Source: Treponema sp.
Lineage (GTDB): Bacteria > Spirochaetota > Spirochaetia > Treponematales > Treponemataceae
Direction of reading: 5' to 3'
Length of the DNA: 15,125 nucleotides
Assembly: GCA_016293005.1 (NCBI GenBank)
Contig: JAEDFA010000046.1
Span: 1 to 15,125 of the forward strand
The notes under the pieces were generated by a model, which was not told the DNA's origin, did no database searches, and saw nothing but the letters and a program-made list of their open reading frames with translations. Positions 1-5,599 of the stretch are shown here, piece after piece; positions within the stretch are counted from its first letter, which is position 1; every line of letters begins with the position of its first letter. The position numbers and the translations under genes were made by a program.

Positions 1-403
1 GTGGATCGAAATCTGAACCACCTTTACCACCACCCATTGGGAGAGTTGTAAGAGAATTTTTAAGAATCTGTTCAAATCCAAGAAATTTAAGTACTGAAAG
101 GTTTACTTCTTTAGAGAAACGAAGACCTCCTTTGTAAGGTCCAATAGCAGAATTGTACTGTACGCGGAAACCACGATTTACATGATAATTACCTGCATCA
201 TCCATCCAAGGAACACGGAACTGGATTACGCGTTCTGGTTCAACAAGTCTTTCAAGAACTGCATTTGGTTCAAGTTCTGGCATCTGGTCTACAGCTGGTT
301 CAAGAGTAGCAAGCACTTCTTCTACAGCCTGAAGAAATTCTGGTTCGTTCGGGTTTTTTGCTTTAACTTCTTCCCAAACTCTTTTTACATAAGCGTTTTT
401 CAT
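1..403 (-). CDS. gdhA: Glutamate dehydrogenase, N-terminal part (cut by window edge)
   Basis: Reversible oxidative deamination of glutamate to 2-oxoglutarate and ammonia, in the cytoplasm; it links nitrogen and carbon metabolism. Only the first 134 codons lie in the window. The translation starts MKNAYVKRVWEEV and holds the family signatures VIQFRVPWMDD, the substrate-binding stretch GPYKGGLRFSKEVNLSVLKF and then LKNSLTTLPMGGGKGG, which includes the catalytic-region lysines. These match the hexameric bacterial GDH subfamily of about 450 residues, often NADP-linked; cofactor use cannot be decided because the Rossmann domain lies outside. The ATG at 403-401 is chosen because an AGGAG site (complement of 414-418) lies 10 nt upstream. 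It is transcribed away from the neighbouring membrane-protein gene, so the 404-619 gap carries both divergent start regions. Confidence 0.95.
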   Translation of the reverse strand, partial: MKNAYVKRVWEEVKAKNPNEPEFLQAVEEVLATLEPAVDQMPELEPNAVLERLVEPERVIQFRVPWMDDAGNYHVNRGFRVQYNSAIGPYKGGLRFSKEVNLSVLKFLGFEQILKNSLTTLPMGGGKGGSDFDP

Positions 404-417
404 ATTTTTTTTACTCC

Positions 418-439
418 TGATGAAATATAAAATTCATCA
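418..439 (-). promoter_or_regulatory. Inverted repeat at the gdhA ribosome-binding site
   Basis: TGATGAA (418-424) and TTCATCA (433-439) form a perfect 7-bp inverted repeat around an 8-nt AT-only centre. It abuts the gdhA Shine-Dalgarno at 414-418 (one shared base). It could be an operator or a 5'-UTR hairpin. The rest of 404-619 is very AT-rich with no open frame of note; I found no convincing -35/-10 pair for gdhA. Confidence 0.4.
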
Positions 440-584
440 ATTAAACATTTTACAATATATGAAAAAATTAGAAAAGTATTTTTTTTTACAGGAAGAAATA
501 TTTTAAAATGGAAAAAAATATAAAAAAATAAACAAATAATAAAAATCCGGAAAAAAGCGCTTTTTAAAACACATTAAATTTCAC

Positions 585-613
585 TTTATATTTCATAAAA
601 AATCATTTATCAT
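585..613 (+). promoter_or_regulatory. Predicted promoter for leaderless membrane-protein/dgt transcript
   Basis: TTTATA (585-590), a 17-nt spacer, and TATCAT (608-613). The seventh base after the -10 box is 620, exactly the A of the ATG of the next gene. That gene has no Shine-Dalgarno sequence, which supports a leaderless transcript. Both hexamers are imperfect, so the call is tentative. Confidence 0.45.
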
Positions 614-619
614 ATAAAA

Positions 620-1300
620 ATGAACAATTTAGAACAACTTCCTCTTGATTTTACAAAAACTCAAAAAAAATGGATTACGCGCATTTGTGTCGCCCTAAGT
701 TTAATTTACGAAATGATAAGTCTTATGTCAGATTTCAACACGGATTACTCAGACGGATTTTTCATTCTGCTTCCAATTCTGATTTTAGTTTGCGTCAACA
801 TAAAAACTGCAATTTTCTGTTTTATTCCACGATTTTTATTCAAAACTTATTTCTGCATTCTTCAGATTTTCGGGCTTATAATAAACAAAAATCTCCACGC
901 AGAGGAAAACGAAATTATAAACATTACACCGCACTTAAAAGCCGTAATAATAGAATATTCTGCACTCGTAATTCCAATAATTTTTGCACTCATTTTAACA
1001 GGAATTTTTAAAAACCGAATTCTAAAAAAAACCTTTTCAAACACAAAGATTAAAGCCGTTTCAATGACAGTTTTCTTTTTTCTCGCCGGATTTATTACGA
1101 TTTTTTTAATGCAGGCCGTCATGAAAATCGGAATTAACAATTTCTGTTTAGATATTTTCGAGCCGTATAAAATTCAGTTTTCATCACCGCTGATGATTTC
1201 TCTTGTTTCGGCTTTAGCTTTGTACACGATTATTTCCGCATTATTTTACTTTTTTCAGAATAAAATTCTAAAAAATAATACAGACAAGAGAGATAACTAA
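620..1300 (+). CDS. Predicted six-helix membrane protein, unknown function
   Basis: I do not recognise this 226-residue protein. It is very hydrophobic, with likely membrane helices near residues 18-37, 46-69, 71-89, 109-131, 146-168 and 190-213, short loops, and lysine-rich segments (131-145 and the C-terminal tail) that probably face the cytoplasm. There is no signal peptide cleavage site and no motif of a known transporter family that I can see. The ATG at 620 has no Shine-Dalgarno, but a possible promoter places the transcript start on this ATG. The stop codon lies 1 nt before the dgt start, so the two are almost certainly co-transcribed and perhaps translationally coupled. An overlapping 113-codon frame at 670-1011 is treated as a shadow, because only the chosen frame has a coherent membrane-protein pattern. 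Confidence 0.75.
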   Translation: MNNLEQLPLDFTKTQKKWITRICVALSLIYEMISLMSDFNTDYSDGFFILLPILILVCVNIKTAIFCFIPRFLFKTYFCILQIFGLIINKNLHAEENEIINITPHLKAVIIEYSALVIPIIFALILTGIFKNRILKKTFSNTKIKAVSMTVFFFLAGFITIFLMQAVMKIGINNFCLDIFEPYKIQFSSPLMISLVSALALYTIISALFYFFQNKILKNNTDKRDN

Positions 1301-1301
1301 A

Positions 1302-2594
1302 ATGAAGCAGTTTTTTGATGTAAGATGCGATGAAAATTCTCCAAAATGGAATCAGGCCATAACGCGAAAAGTTGATTTATATTCAAGAAATGATATTCGA
1401 ACAGAATTTGAACGAGACTACACAAGAATTCTTCATTGTCAGGCGTACAGAAGACTTAAACACAAAACTCAAGTTTTTTTTGCACCTCACAACGACCATA
1501 TCTGCACGCGAATGGAACATGTTATGCATGTCGCTTCAGTTGCAAAAACGATTTCAAAAGCACTCGGATTAAACGAACAGCTTTCTGAAGCAATCGCATT
1601 AGGACACGACATCGGGCACGCACCGTTCGGGCATCACGGAGAAGACTGTCTTAACATGCTCATGGAACAAAAAGAAGGCAAAAACGCTCCAAAAAAATTC
1701 TGGCACGAGCGGAACAGTCTTTTCTTTGCCGACTACATCGAAACGCTTCCCGACCCCGACAACATTCTTCAGCCTTTAAACTTGACTTATGCAGTCCGCG
1801 ACGGATTAATCTGCCACTGCGGAGAAATAGACCAGCAGGGAATAAAACCACGCGAAGATGCAATAGATTTATATTCAATCAAAAGACCGGGAATAATTCA
1901 GCCTTTCACTTGGGAAGGATGCGTCGTTAAAATTGCAGATAAAATTGCATACCTCGGGCGAGACATAGAAGATGCACGACAATATCACATTTTAAATATG
2001 AGTGCCTATCGAAATATGCGGGAAATCGTTACGACAACTCTCAACGGAAAAAATTCCCACGCGTTCAGAAGCGGTCGGGCGGTAAATACAACAGTTTTAA
2101 TCAACGATTTAATTGTAGACCTCATAAACCAGAGTTCCCCGGAAAAAGGCCTCTGTTTCAGCGACGAATATTTTAAATTCATCAAAGAAATAAAAAAATT
2201 CAATTTTGCCTACATTTACAATCACTGGCGTCTGAAAGAATTTGCAACTTATGCAACAAACATAATAAAAACAATTTACACAACACTCATAAATTCTTTT
2301 CCGTATGTCCAGTCAGGACGAGTAAGCCAGTTTTTACAGTATTATCCGGTTCTACAGAAAAATTTTGAAGAATGGCTCGTAAAATATGGACATTACCGCC
2401 CACTTCTTTCAAAAGGAACCGATTCACAAGGCTTGAGAATCAGAACGAACAAAATAAATTCAATGCGGTGTAACACGGAAAAAGTTTTTAACCTGGATGA
2501 TTTTAATTCATTCCAAAAATGCGTCATCGAATTTATATCAGGAATGACAGATTCATTTGCAATTCAAGTTTATGAAGAAGTAATTTCATTTTAA
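1302..2594 (+). CDS. dgt: Deoxyguanosinetriphosphate triphosphohydrolase-like HD-domain protein
   Basis: Hydrolyses dNTPs to the deoxynucleoside and triphosphate, controlling the dNTP pool in the cytoplasm. The 430-residue protein has the family's N-terminal RDYTRILHCQAYRRLKHKTQVF-like segment (38-59), the first metal ligand in TRMEHVMHV (H73), the HD pair in LGHDIGHAPFGHHGE (H102, D103), and the distal aspartate in KIADKIAYLGRDIEDA (D213). Length and motif order match bacterial Dgt of the roughly 420-450-residue class that includes SAMHD1 relatives; whether dGTP is the preferred substrate cannot be read from sequence. The ATG is preceded by a purine-rich AGAGAGA stretch inside the end of the upstream gene. 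It is the second gene of a two-gene unit with the membrane protein at 620. Its stop codon overlaps the poly-U part of a terminator on the other strand. Confidence 0.93.
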   Translation: MKQFFDVRCDENSPKWNQAITRKVDLYSRNDIRTEFERDYTRILHCQAYRRLKHKTQVFFAPHNDHICTRMEHVMHVASVAKTISKALGLNEQLSEAIALGHDIGHAPFGHHGEDCLNMLMEQKEGKNAPKKFWHERNSLFFADYIETLPDPDNILQPLNLTYAVRDGLICHCGEIDQQGIKPREDAIDLYSIKRPGIIQPFTWEGCVVKIADKIAYLGRDIEDARQYHILNMSAYRNMREIVTTTLNGKNSHAFRSGRAVNTTVLINDLIVDLINQSSPEKGLCFSDEYFKFIKEIKKFNFAYIYNHWRLKEFATYATNIIKTIYTTLINSFPYVQSGRVSQFLQYYPVLQKNFEEWLVKYGHYRPLLSKGTDSQGLRIRTNKINSMRCNTEKVFNLDDFNSFQKCVIEFISGMTDSFAIQVYEEVISF

Positions 2595-2638
2595 AATAAA
2601 AAGGCGGCCAGCAAAGGAGAGAGAAAAACTGACCGCCT
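2593..2638 (-). terminator. Minus-strand intrinsic terminator with a CU-rich loop
   Basis: The complement of 2602-2611 pairs with that of 2629-2638 as a 10-bp stem. As minus-strand RNA the stem is continuous with one G-U pair; as plus-strand RNA the same position is a C/A mismatch. The stem is followed, reading leftward, by UUUUU-A-UUUU (2602-2593). The 17-nt loop is UUUUUCUCUCUCCUUUG. No minus-strand gene lies just upstream, so the terminator needs another RNA to end. Confidence 0.6.
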
Positions 2639-2682
2639 CATAGAAATATTCGCTTTAATATATTGGAAGTTTACACTAAAAT
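2593..2682 (-). ncRNA. Candidate small RNA of about 90 nt ending at the CU-rich terminator
   Basis: Inferred from a minus-strand-specific terminator (2593-2638) lying between two plus-strand genes. A weak promoter can be drawn on the minus strand: TTGCTT, an 18-nt spacer and TATATT (complement of 2689-2694), giving a start near 2682. The exposed loop contains CUCUCUCCUUU, which resembles the anti-Shine-Dalgarno end of 16S rRNA and the C/U-rich seed loops of several known bacterial sRNAs. A 17-codon frame beginning ATG AGG CGG overlaps the hairpin on this strand; I do not consider it supported as a protein. Confidence 0.3.
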
Positions 2683-2733
2683 AACCATAATATAAAGTAG
2701 TAGTTACAAAAAAAGCAAATATAACATAATATT

Positions 2734-4293
2734 ATGAAAAACTTATACATCGACACAAGAATTTTAGACGATTTAAATCGAAAAAGTCATTTTCTTTCCG
2801 AAGAAATCATGATGGAAAACGCCGCCGCCGCTTTGGAAAAACACATCGAAAATTATTTTACAAACTCCAAAATGCAAAAAATTCCCTGTGCAATAATTCT
2901 CTGCGGAGGAGGAAACAACGGAGCAGACGGCTATGCACTTTCAAGGCGGCTTTCAGGAAAATATAAAATTTTTACAGTTCAGGTTAAAGAAATTTCAAGC
3001 GAACTTGCAGCCATTCAGAAAAAGAGATTTCTTTCAACTTCAGAACCGATTTTTATTCTCGACGACTTTATCGCACAAAAAGAAGAATTCACATCTTCCA
3101 TCGATTCTCTTTTAAAAGAAACAAACGCTGTAATCGTTGACTGCGTATTCGCAAGCGGTTTTCACGGTGAATTTTCAAATAATTTTTCTGAATTTTTTAA
3201 ATACATAAATTCCCTTGAATGTTTTAAAATTGCCTGCGATATGCCTTCAGGGCTCTCACAAAAAGGAGAAACCGCAGAAAATTCATTCAAAGCCGACATC
3301 ACGGTTTCTATGGGTGCTTTAAAATTCGCTTTTTATACTGACAGCGCAAAAGACATAACAGGAACAATTTTCACAGAAAATTTAGGAATTTCACAAAAAA
3401 GATTCGAAGAAAAATCTGAATCCTTCATAAAACTCCTGGAAAAAAGCGATCTCGTCCTTCCTGAAAGAACTAAAAACAATGTTCACAAGGGAACTTTCGG
3501 GCACACCGCCGTAATTCTTGGAGAAAAAGTCGGGGCTGCAGCACTGGCAGGAACAAGCGCGCTGAGTTTCGGGTGCGGTCTTGTAACTTTAGTAGAATCA
3601 GAATCAAATAAAGAAGCCTCTTCAAAATTTAAAATTCCATTAAGCCTCATGCTCTCACAGGAAATCCCGGAAAAAATTTCCTGTCTCATTTTAGGTCCCG
3701 GATTCGGACGAAATGGAAATCCTCAGAAATACCTTGATTTTTTAAAATCGCACCCTGAAGTAAAAGCCGTTTTTGATGCAGACATTTTTTACTATCCGCA
3801 AATACTAGAACTTTTAAAAATCCGACCGAACGGAATAATTTTAACGCCGCATCCAAAAGAATTTTCTTCACTTTTAAAAATTGCAAAAATCAGAAAAACT
3901 TCTTCAGAAAATAACAGCGATATATTCTCCGTTGAAGACTGCATAAAATTCAAAACAGAATTAATGGAAATTTTCTGCAGGGAATTCCCGGATGTAATTC
4001 TTCATGTAAAAGGCGCAAATTCGATGACAGGAACATTCTGCAAAGACGCAAATGACACATGGAATTTCAAGATTTTTGTAAACTCAGAAGGAAAACCGTC
4101 ACTTTCAAAAGCAGGAAGCGGCGATGTTTTAAGTGGATTTACAGCTGCCCTGCTTTCTCAAGGCTACGACAATCTTTCAAGCATGCTGAACGCAACTCTT
4201 AGCCACGCAATTTGTTCATCAAAAATAAAAAACAATTTTGCACTTACCCCGGAACGCCTTGTAAATCTGGTAGAAAACATTTCTTTTAAATAA
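2734..4293 (+). CDS. nnr: Bifunctional NAD(P)HX epimerase / ADP-dependent NAD(P)HX dehydratase
   Basis: Repairs NADH and NADPH that have been hydrated by heat or side reactions: the N-terminal domain interconverts R- and S-NAD(P)HX and the C-terminal kinase-like domain dehydrates the S form using ADP. The 519-residue length fits the fused bacterial form. The epimerase half (about 1-225) shows LMEN-like IMMENAAAAL (26-34), GGGNNGADGYALSRRL (58-72), VDCVFASGF with D136, and CDMPSGLS (168-175). The dehydratase half (about 240-519) shows KGTFGHTAVILG (252-263), LGPGFGR (320-326), FDAD (347-350), LTPHPKEFSSLL (370-381), HVKGANSMT (424-432) and the AGSGDVLSGF signature with D464 at the catalytic position. 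There is no Shine-Dalgarno before the ATG; the upstream stretch contains TATAAC 8 nt away. The lipoprotein gene follows after 57 nt. Confidence 0.93.
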   Translation: MKNLYIDTRILDDLNRKSHFLSEEIMMENAAAALEKHIENYFTNSKMQKIPCAIILCGGGNNGADGYALSRRLSGKYKIFTVQVKEISSELAAIQKKRFLSTSEPIFILDDFIAQKEEFTSSIDSLLKETNAVIVDCVFASGFHGEFSNNFSEFFKYINSLECFKIACDMPSGLSQKGETAENSFKADITVSMGALKFAFYTDSAKDITGTIFTENLGISQKRFEEKSESFIKLLEKSDLVLPERTKNNVHKGTFGHTAVILGEKVGAAALAGTSALSFGCGLVTLVESESNKEASSKFKIPLSLMLSQEIPEKISCLILGPGFGRNGNPQKYLDFLKSHPEVKAVFDADIFYYPQILELLKIRPNGIILTPHPKEFSSLLKIAKIRKTSSENNSDIFSVEDCIKFKTELMEIFCREFPDVILHVKGANSMTGTFCKDANDTWNFKIFVNSEGKPSLSKAGSGDVLSGFTAALLSQGYDNLSSMLNATLSHAICSSKIKNNFALTPERLVNLVENISFK

Positions 4294-4350
4294 TATACTA
4301 AAAATTCCAAAGAACATTTTTTGGAAATCTTAATTAAAACAGAGGATTTT

Positions 4351-4830
4351 ATGAAAAAACTTACAAAATTTTTATTCACGCTTGCTTTAATCGCATCGTT
4401 TGTTACAATTTCTTCATGCAGCAAAAAAGAAAATTATTCACTCTTAACTGAAGAAGATTTTTCTTCACAATGGCTTAACGGAAAATGGCAGTTTTCAGTA
4501 ATCGCAAAAGACAACTTAAGCGGAAGAACAGAAACATTTTCAAAAGAAATAATCGAATTTAATACAGAAAATCAAACTGCAACTCTTCCTGAATACACAG
4601 ACACAAGCGATGAACTTTCAAGTACCATTGCAGAATTTTTTAAAGAAGGTGAAGATTCATTAAACACCATGCCAGAAGCAGAAGAAATTCCAGATTTAAA
4701 AATTACACGCGATGAAGGCTTTTTGGTATCTAGTGACAAAAAAACAATCAAGTTTGAATATACCGTAAAAAGCGAAAGCCTTGAACTTGATGTAACAACA
4801 AACGTTAATATCACAAAACTCGAAGAATAA
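4351..4830 (+). CDS. Small lipoprotein, unknown function
   Basis: A 159-residue protein that I do not recognise. It begins MKKLTKFLFTLALIASFVTI followed by SSC: basic N-region, hydrophobic core and a lipobox with the cysteine at residue 23, so it is predicted to be lipid-anchored in the cell envelope. The mature part is acidic, with a QWLNGKWQFSV motif soon after the anchor and alternating polar/hydrophobic runs near the end (KKTIKFEYTVKSESLELDV), suggesting a small beta-rich fold. The frame is open from a TTG at 4321, but the ATG at 4351 is chosen because AGAGGA lies just upstream at 4341-4346 and the signal peptide begins there. It lies 57 nt after nnr in the same direction and may be co-transcribed; no functional link is evident. 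Confidence 0.85.
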   Translation: MKKLTKFLFTLALIASFVTISSCSKKENYSLLTEEDFSSQWLNGKWQFSVIAKDNLSGRTETFSKEIIEFNTENQTATLPEYTDTSDELSSTIAEFFKEGEDSLNTMPEAEEIPDLKITRDEGFLVSSDKKTIKFEYTVKSESLELDVTTNVNITKLEE

Positions 4831-4846
4831 AAAGAATTTAAAAAAA

Positions 4847-4877
4847 TTACCTCTAAAAACTGAAATTTTAGAGGTAA
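4847..4877 (-). terminator. Intrinsic terminator of the bacteriohemerythrin gene
   Basis: A perfect 12-bp stem, TTACCTCTAAAA (4847-4858) and TTTTAGAGGTAA (4866-4877), with a 7-nt loop. On the minus strand it is followed by a run of T (complement of the A run at 4841-4846), as expected for a terminator of the gene at 4972-5421. On the plus strand it follows the lipoprotein gene by 16 nt but lacks a T run, so it may act weakly in that direction. Confidence 0.7.
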
Positions 4878-4971
4878 TAATAAAAAATCTTAAAAAAATT
4901 TTATAATCCGAATACGCTTTATAAAAAAAATTTTTAAGATTTCAATTCAGAATTAAATCACAAATAAAATT

Positions 4972-5421
4972 TTATTTTTGAATTTTAGAATTTTTCATAT
5001 ATTCCTGAACAGTCTTCACATAAAGGCGATCTTCGTAGGAAATATGTTCAAAAATCCAGTCGATTAAAAATTTTGAAAAATCAAGAGCTTCTTTTACAGT
5101 AAGATTATTAAAATTTGATGAAACATCGAGAAGTTTTTGTGTAAATTCATCATGCCTTTTTTTATGTGCAGAATAATTTACATAATTTACGGCTTTCATA
5201 ATTTTTTCTTCATAAGAAAAATGTGTCGCGACATAATTAACACATTCTTTTAAAGTTACGGCAGTCTGAACTTTCCATTCCTCAGTATTATCTTTTCTTG
5301 CAGTCCAAACTTTTTCATAAAGGGCGTTACACAATTCAACAAGTTTTTTATGCTGTTCATCAATCGGGACTATTCCAATTACAAATTTGGCATCCCATTT
5401 TACATAATTAAAATCTTCCAT
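4972..5421 (-). CDS. Bacteriohemerythrin (di-iron oxygen-binding protein)
   Basis: Single-domain hemerythrin of 149 residues that binds O2 at a di-iron centre; in bacteria such proteins serve in oxygen delivery, sensing or scavenging and in iron handling. The start MEDFNYVKWDAKFVIGIVPIDEQHKKL is typical. All seven ligands can be placed: H24 (IDEQHK), H67 and E71 (HFSYEE), H86 and H90 (HKKRHDEF), H126 and D131 (HISYED). There is no fused signalling domain, unlike the methyl-accepting hemerythrins of other spirochaetes, so a soluble cytoplasmic protein is expected. The gene stands alone between two plus-strand units, with its own terminator. No Shine-Dalgarno precedes the ATG; a perfect TATAAT 6 nt upstream suggests a leaderless mRNA. 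For a host-associated anaerobe a role in coping with oxygen is plausible but inferred. Confidence 0.93.
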   Translation of the reverse strand: MEDFNYVKWDAKFVIGIVPIDEQHKKLVELCNALYEKVWTARKDNTEEWKVQTAVTLKECVNYVATHFSYEEKIMKAVNYVNYSAHKKRHDEFTQKLLDVSSNFNNLTVKEALDFSKFLIDWIFEHISYEDRLYVKTVQEYMKNSKIQK

Positions 5422-5427
5422 ACAAAA

Positions 5428-5433
5428 ATTATA
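5428..5433 (-). promoter_or_regulatory. -10 box placing the transcript start on the hemerythrin ATG
   Basis: The complement of 5428-5433 is TATAAT. Counting seven bases downstream gives 5421, the A of the start codon. The -35 position (17-nt spacer) reads TGGCTT, a poor match, so an activator may be involved or the site may be weak. Confidence 0.45.
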
Positions 5434-5515
5434 TCACGAAAATAATAAAAAAGCCATTTGAATTTTTAAAAGAAAAAAACTAAGTTCGTCTATAATGCAG
5501 AACTCTGAAAGATTC

Positions 5516-5544
5516 TTTTCAGGAAATGTATTTTAAACTATAAT
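5516..5544 (+). promoter_or_regulatory. Predicted promoter for the M16-like gene
   Basis: TTTTCA (5516-5521), 17-nt spacer, TATAAT (5539-5544). The start would be near 5551, leaving a leader of about 49 nt. Within it, AAATTG (5565-5570) and CAATTT (5581-5586) can pair, and no clear Shine-Dalgarno precedes the ATG at 5600. A second TATAAT at 5491-5496 has no -35 partner. Confidence 0.5.
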
Positions 5545-5599
5545 TAAATCAAAAATATCTCTAAAAATTGAAATTCTTAGCAATTTCCGCAATGTTAAA

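Noticed and set aside
670..1140. Open frames of 113 codons (670-1011, plus) and 92 codons (862-1140, minus) overlapping the membrane protein.
   Set aside because: They lack ribosome-binding sites and family features; they lie inside a gene with a consistent six-helix pattern that is coupled to dgt.
2601..2640. A 17-codon minus-strand peptide starting MRRSVFLSF overlapping the terminator hairpin.
   Set aside because: Too short, no clear Shine-Dalgarno, and the codons coincide with the RNA stem, which explains the sequence better.
4305..4326. TTCCAAA-N8-TTTGGAA hairpin after nnr as a terminator.
   Set aside because: Only 7 AT-rich pairs and no T run follows; the lipoprotein gene is probably read from the same transcript or a nearby start.
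4321..4350. TTG start at 4321 for the lipoprotein.
   Set aside because: It would put ten residues in front of a perfect signal peptide and lies upstream of the Shine-Dalgarno at 4341-4346.
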